Of a DNA stretch of 64,000 nt, positions 1-16,330 are shown in pieces; positions within the stretch are counted from its first letter, which is position 1, and each line of letters starts with the position of its first letter. The translations under genes and the position numbers were made by a program. The stretch lies in assembly GCA_033782935.1 (NCBI GenBank), contig JAWQEG010004822.1, forward strand, positions 1 through 64,000, read 5' to 3'. This DNA comes from Petrolisthes cinctipes. Taxonomy: Eukaryota; Arthropoda; Malacostraca; Decapoda; Porcellanidae. Under the pieces are notes generated by a model. It made no database searches, was not told the DNA's origin, and worked only from the letters and a program-made list of their open reading frames with translations.

Positions 1-5410
<5,410 letters not shown>

Positions 5411-5517
5411 TTCTTTCTTTTACACGATTTAAATTAACCTTAGATAACTAAACGTAACCCTAGAAAACTAAACTTAACATTTCCAACATCCTAAAACTAC
5501 TTAAACTTTACCTAAAC

Positions 5518-5640
5518 TGATATTACCTAACCTAAACTATTATTACCTAACCTAAACTATTATTACCTAACCTAAACTATTATTACCTAACCCAAGATAT
5601 TACCTAACCCAAGATATTACCTAACTTACACTATATTTCC
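5518..5640 (+). repeat. About 23-bp 'cctaaactattattacctaa' minisatellite
   Basis: Four or five tandem units rich in CCTAA, the complement of the arthropod telomere repeat, but interrupted and not a telomere array. Confidence 0.8.
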
Positions 5641-5825
5641 TAACTTAATATTTTCTCTCCTAATGCATCCTGTCCCATTCGGTCCTCACCAGAATTGAAT
5701 TATACCTTCGATCCCATTAAACTCCCTAACCCATCGGTGTCAAAGGGTAAACGAAGGGAAATTGTGGGTACAGTTTTTTTTTATCCCGAGACAAGAAGGG
5801 AGAATATTTTTGGGGAAATATTATA

Positions 5826-6315
5826 GAAGGGCTAATGATTCCTCCAAACTATATCCCCAGGGCTAATGATTCCTCCAAAATATCCCCAGGGCTAATGATT
5901 CCTCCAAACTATAACCCCAGGGCTCATGATTCCACCAAAATATCCCCAGGGCTAATGATTCCTCCAAACTATATACCCAGGGCTAATGATTCCTCCAAAA
6001 TATATCCCCAGGGGTAATGATTCCTCCAAAATATATCCCCAGGGCTAATGATTCCTCCAAACTATATCCCCAGGGCTAATGATTCCTCCAAACTATATCC
6101 CCTGGGCTAATGATTCCTCCAAAATATCCCTAGGGCTAATGATTCCTCCAAAATATCCCCAGGGCTAATGATTCCTCCAAACTATATACCCAGGGCTAAT
6201 GATTCCTCCAAAATATATCCCCAGGGGTAATGATTCCTCCAAAATATATCCCCAGGGCTAATGATTCCTCCAAAATATATCCCCAGGGCTAATGATTCCT
6301 CCAAACTATATCCCA
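5826..6315 (+). repeat. 31-34-bp minisatellite, about 15 units
   Basis: The tandem unit is 'agggctaatgattcctccaa' followed by 'actatatcccc' or 'aatatcccc'. Unit types alternate irregularly, which suggests higher-order rearrangement. Each unit contains TGATTCCTCCAAACTAT, the core motif of the dispersed foldback family in this window. A 60-codon open frame exists here only because of the repeat. Confidence 0.95.
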
Positions 6316-6414
6316 GACATCAAGACAATCACCTTCCAATATTACCAAGACATAATTTGTGGCATAATTTGAACGATTCAGTAACTCTCCAATATACAGT
6401 GAAAAGTTTATCCC

Positions 6415-6750
6415 TTTAATTAATGACCCTGTGATCGTGTATGAGAGTTGGTGGCTTCTGATTCCTCCTGAATATGCTACGAAACAAGGTCCTTCCATAT
6501 AGGTGTGTGTGTGTGTGTGTTTCATAGCAATGTTTGAAGGACTCATTTACCTTCAATTTTCTGACTGCATCACAGGGTCCTTAATTAAGTATATACCATG
6601 TGATTGTATGAGAATTGAAGGCTTCCGATTCCTCCTGACCATACCACGAAACAAGCTCCTTCCATATAGGTGTGTATGTGTTTCGTAGCAATATTTGAAG
6701 GACTCTTATACCTCCAATTTTCTGTCTACAACACAGGGTCCCTTAATCCA
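6415..6750. repeat. Tandem pair of FB-2 foldbacks (CCCTGTG-ended relatives of FB-1)
   Basis: Two copies in tandem (about 6415-6590 and 6590-6750). Each begins near 'ttaatgaccctgtgatcgtg' and ends near 'catcacagggtccttaatta', with 'cttctgattcctcctgaata' and 'gctacgaaacaaggtccttc' inside. Both have a TG run at the apex. It abuts the end of the 5.8-6.3 kb minisatellite. Confidence 0.7.
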
Positions 6751-7254
6751 TTATTATTATATATTATTAATTTCGTTGATGTGAAGGGAATGAAAGAGTG
6801 TTAATATCATACACTACAGGCAGACAGATAGATTATGATGGGTTATGTCACGGTTGCCGCCTCTCAGTGTCGTAAATAAGGAAAAAAAGTTCCAAGGGTT
6901 TGTCTGTCTGTAAGGCCTCGTGTTTCATCTCTGAGCACTGAGATAAAATCGTTTAACTATTCATTATCACCATCATTATATATATACTACTATAACTACT
7001 ACTAATAATAATATTTTTCGACTTTCTTTCTCCTTCCTATGTATAATTTTTAATCATATTACTCATCCTTATTTCTCTCACCACTTTACTCATTTTAGTC
7101 ATCGTTATTATCGTATTACCTGTCCTCTTCACACCTATGTTAAATTAATGATAAATATAACCTATTTTCTCATACCCATCCTTAGTTCTCTTATCATTCC
7201 GTCCTCCATTTTTTGTCCCTTTTCAATGTCATTATCTTCCTCCCTAACCTCTTC

Positions 7255-7840
7255 TACCTCTCCCCTCATCTTCTTCCTCTCTTTCCCCCTCTCCCTTTCC
7301 TTCCTCTCTTTCCCCCTCTCCCTTTCCTTCCTCTCTTTCCCCCCTCTCCCTTTCCTTCCTCTCTTTCCCCCTCTCCTTCCTCACTCTCCCCTCCTCTTCT
7401 ACCTATCCCTCCCCCTCCTCTATCTTTCCTACCCTCTCTCACATCCTCTTACCTCTCCTCGTGATGTACCGTCAACCATATTTTAATGAAAGAGCCGCTG
7501 TAGCCGACGCGTGAAATTAAGGGTTGTGGATCGTATGGGGTTCTCTCCCTCACATGCCCCTTCACCCCATCTCTCCTCCTCTCCTCTGGCCCATCACTTC
7601 TCCTCTCCTGGCCCTACACCTCTCCTCTCCTCTCATGGCCCTACACCTCTCCTCTCCTCTCATGGCCCTACACCTCTCCTCATCTCTGGCCCATCACCCC
7701 TCCTCTCCTCTGGCCCATCACTTCTCCTCTCCCGGCCCTACACCTCTCCCCTGGCCCTTCACCTCTACTCTCCTCTCTTCTAGCCCATCACCACTCCCCT
7801 CCTCTGGCCCATCACCACTCCTTTCCCCTCCCAGCTGTGT
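7255..7840 (+). repeat. Polypyrimidine tract and 'ctctcctctggcccatcacc' minisatellite
   Basis: 7255-7460 is CT/CCT-rich with a repeated 'cctctctttccccctctccc'. 7545-7840 is built of 'cctggccctacacctctcct' and 'tggcccatcac' units. Open frames here are repeat products. Confidence 0.85.
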
Positions 7841-8232
7841 GTGTATGTCAGTCTATTAGCCTCTTGAGTTGTGGGGCTGTATGTAACACTAAGCACGTAG
7901 GAAGGTTGGTTATACTTAGTTTCATGGGGATGGTGTTTGAGAAGTGATAATAGGAATGTAAAAAATTAATTAAGACTTTTTTAAGTTCTTTATTTACCTT
8001 TAGTACAAGCCCCAACACTCTGGGGAACGTTGCCGCTAAAGGCCATGAAGTTATATGATGCATGGTGGGGAAGAAATAGGATTTTTTTTTTTTTTTAGAT
8101 AGCCCTGCATATCAAGGTGTCCATATCCATTTTCTGAAACCAGATTTGTGTAGAGGATGAGAGAGAGCCAAATGATTCAAGGGTGCCTGATGTATATATA
8201 TAAATTTCTCTTGGCTTTTAAAACACATACTG

Positions 8233-8332
8233 TACATTCGGTATAAAAAAAAACTGGAACTCCCCTATGGATAATTCCAGTATAGTAAATTTCAATGTAA
8301 GGGTGGTTCCAATACTTTTTTTGCTGACTGTA
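8233..8332. mobile_element. Decayed 100-bp relative of the 48.4-kb mariner-like MITE
   Basis: TA-flanked ends: CATTCGGTATAAAAAAAAAC and (reverse complement) CAGTCAGCAAAAAAAGTATT, both then running into GGAAC. The right end resembles the terminal repeat of the 48446-48922 element, so this looks like an internally deleted, diverged copy. Confidence 0.55.
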
Positions 8333-8354
8333 GCATACATTATAGATTTTGTAA

Positions 8355-8492
8355 GGGGAGATTCTTTTGGTGAATTGGAGGGTCTGATTCCTCCAAACTA
8401 TGCTACGAAACAGTCCCCTATTAAGGTCGTCCGTTTCCTGGCATAGTTAGGAGGAATCAGTAGCCCTCCAATTTACCAAAAAGAGAATCTCC
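8355..8492. repeat. FB-1 foldback (TGATTCCTCCAAACTATG family), best copy
   Basis: The ends GGGGAGATTCTTTTGGTGAA and ...AAAAAGAGAATCTCC are inverted. The arms contain 'ggagggtctgattcctccaa' and 'ttaggaggaatcagtagccc', with the 'gaaacag'/'ccgtttcctgg' pair nearer the loop. About 138 bp, no frame. Confidence 0.8.
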
Positions 8493-8751
8493 ACTCAAAG
8501 ATTAGGCTCCAGACACAGCGCTAACAAGCAATGTATAAAATGTAGAGATTGGAGGGCTGAAGATTATTTTAAACTGTGCCAGGAAACAGACTTCATGCAA
8601 CCAGTTTATTGCATGAAGAGATCTGTTTGTTATCTAGTGTACTCAAATACACTTTTTAATTGGAGTATCAATCTATTTAATTTTTAAGAACCCTATTTTC
8701 TTAAAACCATATTTCTGATTTCAGGTTCCAGCCCCTGCCCAGGCAACTGTT

Positions 8752-9010
8752 CAGAAGAGGAGGAGGAGAAGAAGAGGAAAGGAGGGGAGGAGGAGAAGAA
8801 GAAGAGGAAAGGAGGGGAGGAGGAGAAGAAGAAGAGGAAAGGAAGGAAGAGGAAAGGAGGGGAGGAGGAGAAGAAGAGGAAAGGAGGGGAAGAGGAAAGG
8901 AGGGGAGGAGGAGAAGAAGAGGAAAGGAGGGGAGGAGGAGAAGAAGAGGAAAGGAGGGGAGGAAAAGAAGAGGAGGAAAGGAGGGGGGGAGAAGAGGAGG
9001 AAAAGAAGAT
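8752..9010 (+). repeat. AGG/GAA purine minisatellite
   Basis: Tandem 'aggaggagaagaagaggaaa' then 'ggagggg' units follow a good splice acceptor (ttctgatttcag, 8713-8724). One frame stays open to a TAA at 9051 (Glu/Lys-rich), but a purine repeat has no stops in most frames, so this is not evidence of coding. Confidence 0.8.
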
Positions 9011-9109
9011 AAAGAAGGAATTTTGTAGAAATAAAATAAAATTTATTAACTAATTTTGATGCTTTACTACACCACCTATAGCTTACTTTCCTACCAGGTG
9101 TAAATATTG

Positions 9110-9335
9110 ATTATTTTATACCTGTAAGGGTGTAGGGTTCAAATAAAATTTTTTGATGTTATTATAATAATGTGTGTCTGTGTGAGAGATAAGTCAAACA
9201 CACACACAGGTATTATAATAACATCAATGATAATTTTATACCTGTAAGGGTATAGTGTTCAAATAAAACTGTTGATGCTATATAAATACTGTGTAAATCA
9301 CAAATCACACAGGTATTATCATAACATCATCAGTT
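9110..9335 (+). repeat. Two tandem 110-120-bp units with internal inverted repeats
   Basis: 'ttttatacctgtaagggt' then 'gttcaaataaaa' occur twice. Each unit runs to 'caggtattataataacatca', and 'gatgttattataataat' pairs with 'attataataacatc' inside the unit. Confidence 0.75.
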
Positions 9336-9767
9336 TTTTTAGTTGAACCATCCAGCCTTTACCTTTGGGATCATATAACAATGCTGAAATGAGGACATCA
9401 AACCTATCCCCTCAATCCCTCCAAAATACAGTATAAACATTGTATGAAGGTTATACTATGTGAAGCTGTTCCAGAAAAGACACAGGCTGCTATTATTAAA
9501 CTAATTCTTCAAGGAAAATGCTCTTTGTTGCCCAATTTGTATTGCAAAATAATACAAATTGAGAGAAAGAAGACCTTTTCCTCAAATTAGTAGGCTTACA
9601 TAATACCAGCCACAGCTTCTATTATCTCATGTAAATATTAGGTATTCTTTTAAAAAATTATTAAACCCAAACAATACTTGAAAGATTGTATTAATTCAAT
9701 GCAAGTCCATCTTCAATGAGAATTCCGCTATATATTTTAATGAAGTACTGCAATGTTGATAATGCTG

Positions 9768-9930
9768 AGGGAGTAATATACTTTTGGCACATTGGAGCTC
9801 CTTGATTTCTCCAAAGTATGCCATGAAACTAACAGAACCACATGAACGAAAATAATGGTAGCCTGTTGCCTGGAATAGTTTGGAAGAATCAGTTGCTCCA
9901 GATTTACCAACACTAATACCCCCTTTAGTT
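9768..9930. repeat. FB-1 foldback copy (degenerate)
   Basis: 'ttgatttctccaaagtatgc' is opposed by 'gaatagtttggaagaatcag', with 'acattggagctcc'/'gctccagattta' outside and 'ggggta'-like ends. Confidence 0.65.
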
Positions 9931-10235
9931 GGTATTAAGAAATGATATTATGGAGATAAAACAAGGGTTGAACCAGAAGGCAGAAAATACAAAGCTTGAA
10001 GATTAAGAATGTCTCTATATGGCCTGGTACTAGTTTGTGAAAAATTTAAAAGTTTAATGCCTTCTCATTCAAATTTTGGTCTGGTATGGTATTGTGTTGA
10101 TCTACACAACAGTATAACAAAGGATGCTTTAAAATTACTGGACTATATTACCAATACATTGACAAACACAGAGGAGGAGTAAGTGAGGCAGATGGAAAGG
10201 AAGGTAGGGACAAATCGAGACACTTCTGCCATAGC

Positions 10236-10395
10236 CACACCATTAAGGACCGTGATGTAGTAAGAATTTTGAAGATTAGGGAGTCCTTTAAACACTGCCA
10301 CGAAACACCACCTACATTGAAGGAGCTTGTTTCTTGGCATAGTCAGGAGGAATTGGAAACCACCAGCATTTTACACAGTCACATGGTCCCTTAAG
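10236..10395. repeat. FB-2 foldback copy
   Basis: The ends 'ttaaggaccgtgatg' and 'cacatggtcccttaa' are inverted, with 'ccacgaaaca' opposite 'tgtttcttggc' in the arms. Intergenic. Confidence 0.65.
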
Positions 10396-11677
10396 GAAGC
10401 CGGCTAGGTGTTATACATACCAGACAATAACTCCACAATATACAATAACAACACTACTTCCTTAACTAGCGGACTAAAAAATCAAACCAAATAATGAATC
10501 AATTACTGTTACATTTCTTATAGGAATGAGTGAATGAATAAATGACCAGGTATGATAGTGTTGTTATGTATGATGTCCTCATAATATTCATCATCTCACC
10601 ATTTACTGTAGTGATGCCAGTCAGTGATGATGTTCCAATTTGATGTACTTGTGTTCGTCTTCATAACAACTTCACTACACAATCTGCAATACAACCAAAG
10701 TAAATGTAAATGTCATATTCAACTTCAATCAACTCGTTCTATTGTCAATAAATTCCCAACAGTCTTTTACCTACACCCTGTAAGTTATGCACACACAAAA
10801 TGCCATTCATTCTCTCCATTACTTTTGGCAAGTGAAAATAAATGCTGTAGACCCTCGACAAACAATGAATAAATGTGGTAGACCCTAGATATACATTGAA
10901 TAAATACTGTATTTATTTTTCTTATTTATATCTTTTTCTAGTCTTTATTTGCAATATATTTTCTTAATTATTTATCATGGTTTTCCAATTTTAATTATAC
11001 AGCAAGCCCTTGATATAAGATTAATGAATTTAGCACAATCCTTTTAAAATTGGCCCAGCAGATCAATTAGTCTGTATGGTAATGAATAACAGCCCTATCC
11101 TTTAAACACAGGGTCAGTAAATCACTTAATCTGTATAGTAATGATTAATAAAAGCCTGAGAAAACATTTGGTGGTCTTCATTGAGTGTAAAATGAAGGAT
11201 ATTTTCAAACAGACAATCTAGAAGCAAGGTTTGGACAGTATCAACAGTTATTTGGTGAGAATTATATTATTTCTGTACGAGTGCAAGGATGTGTCTGGTG
11301 GATAGGAATAGTACCAATACATTCTACTGTACTGTTCAGGAAACAGAACTTAGAGCAGCAGCAGTGGAGGAAGGGGAAAGATGGGTGGGATGTGGAGGGG
11401 GGTAAGGTAGACAACACAAGTTCAGGCAGAGCCTGCTGTGGTTACTTCTCTGGTAGTTTTACCAGATGGGGCAGTTCCAGGCAGGGTTCACTCTATAATG
11501 CTAACCACCCACAACACTTGTGTAAACTGGTGTTAAAATAATAAGCTGCATAACATTGTACTGACAATTGTTTCAAAGGAAAGTTTTTATACCTGTTAAA
11601 GATGTGAAAACAAAATTCCATTACTAATGAAGCAAGTGGTTTGGCCCACCACTTTGGCCTTCAAATTTTCACATTAT

Positions 11678-11834
11678 GTATTATGGTTTGTATACATTCT
11701 TCAGTCTTGGACACTGCCAATATCAAAAGTAATGGCTTCAACTGAACACCTATTAGCATTGTGTTCAGTTGAAGCCATTAGTTTTGATGCTGACAGTATC
11801 CATGAATGAAGGATGTATACAAACCACAATACAT
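11678..11834. repeat. 157-bp long-arm hairpin
   Basis: 'atggtttgtatacattcttc' pairs with 'gaaggatgtatacaaaccac', and 'agtaatggcttcaactgaac' pairs with 'gttcagttgaagccattagt'. The loop is only about 13 nt. There are indels between the two paired blocks. No coding frame is supported. Confidence 0.75.
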
Positions 11835-11899
11835 TTTGTAGAAAGTGCAAGCCCAGTCCAATAGAATTAATTTCCAATTCTAAAAAGGGAGGTGCAGTC

Positions 11900-13027
11900 C
11901 TAATGCTGTATGTACTGGGGGGTGGAACCTCTCAAATTGCAATGAGATGACAACTCACACTGACCTGAAAGTTTTGTAGGCAATCCCGTAGATTTTTTGA
12001 TCAAATGCTGCTGAGGCCACTCTTGACCTTGTTTTTCTGCTGCAAAGAAAATACAATGAGTATCAGGTGATTTTGTTTTTACAAGTCTCCACTCTACTGC
12101 ATATACTAAGTTGAAAATTTTGGAGGTCCCCTTAAACTTTAGTTTCCTGCATATACAAACGCTCTGAATATACCATGCTCATTAAGTTCTTTTTTTTTTT
12201 AAGTTCCTACTGTACATTCATGAAACAAATGTGGTATATTTTGGTGGACATGTGAGTCACCAATGCAACTCACCAGTGGCTACTGGTGACGACAGCTGCA
12301 TTGTGGCTTCTTCACCATAAATAAAGACTGGAGTTGTGTCTGCAGTCTTTAGTGCTTCATGTCTAGCCTTGCCATGTGAGTTGATGGTCAGCTTGGGGTG
12401 TCTCCTGTATCAGTTCAGTCCTTCTGCACACTTAAACCACTCTGTAAGGAAAACAATTTATTAATCTCTTGAAAAAAACTGTAATGCAGTGATAAAACTT
12501 ATCCAGCAGATTTAATTCATGGCTTCATAAAGGCCTTCTGATACACCTTCCCATAGTTAACTTTTACAAAATGGATGCTAAAAGTCTTGTTCATATTCTT
12601 CCATCTTATCTGTAGCTCTGATGCTCCATTCCCTCCTGGAACTCACCCAAATGGAGTTGTTTTCATTATCTAATACTCCCTCCTTGAACATTTTTTACAA
12701 TCAGTTAATCCTAATAGCAATAAGCTGGATCTTACAGGCTGATGTGTGTTTCTAACCCCTAGATGGTGAGTTCTGACCAATTACCTTAATTCATATCCAT
12801 CCTCGTTAAATCACTATTTACCTGTGTGTAAGTAAGTCATGGTGGGATAGTTGTTGAGATTGATCACATCATCTTGGTTGAACAGCACTGACTGTGTGTG
12901 TCTTCAGTGCAGGCCATGGACATCTTCATTTCTGATCATGTCTGTAGGCTACTTCTTGACTCTTGAAAGCCATCACTGCCTCTGACTAGGCTTCCAACAT
13001 GCTACACACAACAGTTACCTTGGCCAT
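11900..13027 (-). pseudogene. Unrecognised 4-exon frame with one in-frame TGA
   Basis: Candidate exons 13027-13019, 12891-12822, 12441-12274 and 12039-11900 use GT-AG borders and keep phase, giving 128 codons before the TAG stop. The product reads MAKSVLFNQDDVINLNN..., then HTEWFKCAEGLN, a TGA at 12412-12410, then YRRHPKLTINSHGKARHEAL and a Gln/Ser-rich end. I do not recognise the family. The agreement of three intron phases favours a real or recently real gene. The TGA could be a nonsense mutation, a sequencing error, readthrough or, least likely, selenocysteine. The tiny first exon (9 coding nt) is uncertain, and the frame may extend further upstream. A G/C-richer promoter-like patch lies at about 16.1 kb. 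Confidence 0.3.
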
Positions 13028-14499
13028 TTCTACTACGACAACAGTACAGCAACTGCAAACAACATACATATTTGCAATACAGTTTTTCAAAATTACCATG
13101 ACTTCTAAACACTGGCTGCTGACTTTTAAATGGTTCTCTGATAACCATCAGATTACCAAACTGTGACTGAATGGGTCCAAAAGTTTATTAAGGCTACAAA
13201 ATAGATTTTAGACCTGCAGTGAACCTACTATAATCAATCACCTGAGAAAAGCATCTGACTAGAATCAAAGGAACAATATTTTACTAAAGAAATATTATAC
13301 AATAGATTCTGGAATGGACTTCCAAAATTATTGATTAATCATACAGTACAGTATTACATACTTTATTTACACTATACTAACATTTACATAAATTCACATG
13401 AATGTTGAAACAGTGTAACTTTAGGAAAATTATATTAATCAAATGTAAAATGAAAGAGGTTTTGTATGACAGTGATAACTGATAAGGTTACTATTGAGAA
13501 AAGGAGAAAAGTAAGAAGGGAAATGTGGATATCAAACAAACCATTAGAATTCATTTCAAAAAAGGAAAGAGGCAAAATTAAGAAGTGAAGCACTACCGTA
13601 CATGTTGATCCACAGCCTGGTAATTACAATTTAAGGGGAAAAAGGAGCCTTTGAAACTTTAAATGTCACATTTAGGGGCATCCGAAAAAGTGCACATTTA
13701 TCATTTGCTGTCCGCCTTTAAATCTGTTTATGCCAGTGGAAACACCTCAATGAAACAGAAAAGTATTTTGAAACTCTAAACTGTATACCCATCACAAATA
13801 TCGAAACCACTGTACACAATCATACAAAATGCAGACAAACTACACATCTCCAGAAGCAACAAGAAAACACACAACCCAAACTTTACACCAGATATCCAAG
13901 GTCTCATCAGACAATGCAACACAATTACACGTCCCTAACTCCTATCACATAATGAATCATACTCCAAATACAAGCACTAAACTCACAAATAAACAAAATT
14001 CTAGAATACTGGCATCACATCAGCTGTCACAGTGTAAACAGACACAATATATTTGCATTCAAATAATCCTGAACTGTAATTGCTATTTAATCTATCGTTT
14101 TGATTTTAATTTGCGTTCATAAATACAACTTAGTGTTATTAATTATTTAATTAAGCATTAAGAACGATCTTAAAAAGATTATATCAATAATGATTGAACT
14201 GGTCATCACAGCTATCAATGTAAAGTAACGCACTTTCGTTAATAAATGACTATCACTACCTACTCTAATATAAAATCATTAGCTATCGCTTCGCATTGGT
14301 GAGTAAAAATCACATTAACCGTTCCATATTTTCTAACTATAAATAGTACAGGGATAGAATGGACAAAGGCAGAGCAATGTTGTGTTGGTGAATGGGTACA
14401 TTTGTACACTGAACCAATTGTAATAGTGAGACACAACAAACGTTTATACAGCAAAGGGTATTAAATTTTTTTATTCTACTGCGAAATATCGTATATATG
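13028..14499. other. AT-rich stretch, nothing recognised
   Basis: Only short chance frames. No repeats of note and no splice-coherent exons were seen on either strand. Confidence 0.5.
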
Positions 14500-14626
14500 T
14501 ACAGTCGTATGCAAGAATATCCATGGTACTGATGATGGTATTGTACCAGTAAGATGACTCTAGTGTTTAGCATCTTACCAGTACCATACAGTCGTCAACA
14601 CCACCAATATTCTTGCATACGGCCCA
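14500..14626. repeat. Foldback of the 'GTATGCAAGAAT' family
   Basis: 'gtcgtatgcaagaatatcca' and 'atattcttgcatacggccc' are inverted ends. An inner hairpin 'ggtactgatgatggtattg'/'accagtaccatacagtcgtc' also pairs. No frame. Confidence 0.75.
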
Positions 14627-15477
14627 TAGAGTGATCACATCGGGGGAAGACAGAGGCTTTAGCCATAACCTTCCCACAAGAGATTTGGGCAACTGATAAT
14701 AAATACAGTATATAGATACATAAATAACAGCTATTACAGTACCTTCTATATGCCTCCAACACAACATGAGTTTCTTGGTTTAGCCTCCTACAATCCATCC
14801 CATCAGCTCCTCTCTTCCTATCATTCCATTTGTGTTACCTGGCTCCAAGTTCCATCTCCGGGTTGTGAAGTCAACTTTTTACATTTTCCTGCAAATTAGA
14901 CCAATTTTAAGTATTATATTTCTAAATCACATGTGAGGGGCCAGCACTCCATGAAAAGAAAAAATTTGTGAGATAAAGATGATGCCGGAGCCTAAATTTG
15001 ACTGTAAATACAAGGAACCTGACTACAAACTTCCTATCTGATGATAATGTTTCAGATACTGTACCTAAAATAATTACCTTCCTTTCATATTGTTAAATAC
15101 AGCTATGTTATTGATATATGATGCAGAACAAAATATCAACATAACAGTGACCTCTCTACCGACGTGAAATAAAACTCGCACTGTCAGACAGAAAGTATAC
15201 AGTACTGCATTTCCAAACAGTTTTAGTGGATACTGTCAATACTGTATCTTCAGTGTTCAGAACAAAGCAGAAAAATGACAAAGTACAGTACTAAAGGCTA
15301 TTTTATATAACAGAGCTGTCGTACCATTACCACGTCATGTGATGTTCTTGAATATGGCTTTAACTTACCACTCACAAAGTATTTGTTTTAATTGTTATGG
15401 TGGGAACAAACAAATAAATCGTATATGAGGGACCCCTAGAAGGACCAACTCTATTATAAGTAAGTTACTGTACGTAT

Positions 15478-15740
15478 ATAGGGCCGTATGCAAGAACATT
15501 CATGTGTATACGATGGCTTGGTACCTGATCCATAGACAAACAACAAAGCCATCATACAAGTGCCACGTCATCGTATACACCACGAATGTTCTTGAATATG
15601 GCCCATTGTGTGATGAATGAGCCTCATATCAAAACGCTATCGTATACACCACGAATGTTCTTGAATAAGGCCCATTAAAGAATGAGCCTAATATCAAAAT
15701 GCCATTGTATACACCACGAATGATCTTGAATGACTCAGTG
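15478..15740. repeat. Foldback plus tandem right arms, 'GTATGCAAGAAC' family
   Basis: The left arm 'agggccgtatgcaagaacat' and right arm 'atgttcttgaatatggccca' flank a loop. The right arm is then repeated twice more at a spacing of about 67 bp ('tcgtatacaccacgaatgtt' at about 15569, 15640 and, diverged, 15706). A half copy lies at 15325-15366. Confidence 0.75.
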
Positions 15741-16294
15741 TGAAGAATGAGCCTCATATTAAACAAAATTACCCTACCTACACTTTATCCAAGACAAATA
15801 AGGCTGACTATAATAGGGCCTACACGCTATACTCCTAGCGTCAGGAAAAGAAACAATTTTTAAGGTAATATTTGGTTAAATCGTACAAAGGTCCAACACT
15901 AGAAGCCATCAGAAATTCCACCATAACGTTAGCTATTCCGTTTTTTTGTATTTTGTGTGAGGCTTTGAGTATCACATGGATGCTGAACATTCTATACACA
16001 TACCATTCACTGATGCAAGTTTTCTTAGAACGACGAATGATGACGCCAAAATCTCTGAAAATGACTGAAATTACTCAAAGTGACTTCCTGACTGTCAATG
16101 GCGTCACTCACCTCACCTCACCTCACCGGCTTCCGGGCAGTGATCCCAACCAACTTGGCACTTCTAACTTCTTGGCCCTACACAGACACTAAAATTATCC
16201 TACATTATTTTGTCTTCATTGCCCTATGACTTCACAAGTTATTAGGTTGAAAATATTACTCAACTAGGCCTACTTGGAGGTTTTATTTCTACTG

Positions 16295-16298
<4 letters not shown>

Positions 16299-16328
<30 letters not shown>
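16299..16328 (+). repeat. Poly-A tract
   Basis: About 30 uninterrupted A. No target-site duplication is evident, so a retroposon origin is possible but unproven. The surrounding 15740-17830 holds no gene I can support. The patch at 16090-16160, with (CACCT)n, is G/C-richer and might be promoter-related. Confidence 0.7.

Positions 16329-16330
<2 letters not shown>

Larger units (their letters stand above)
9336..11677. other. AT-rich intergenic stretch with two foldbacks only
   Basis: Apart from the foldbacks at 9768-9930 and 10236-10395, I see no exon-like or repeat structure. Frames are short (65-86 codons) and lack family resemblance. Confidence 0.5.

Noticed and set aside
8725..9053. Glu/Lys-rich terminal exon, possibly spliced from a donor at about 5406 (agag|gtaagt)
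   Set aside because: The splice sites are good and phases would match (GSSPCPGNCSEEEEE...), but the frame is open only because purine repeats lack stops, and the upstream part has no credible start.
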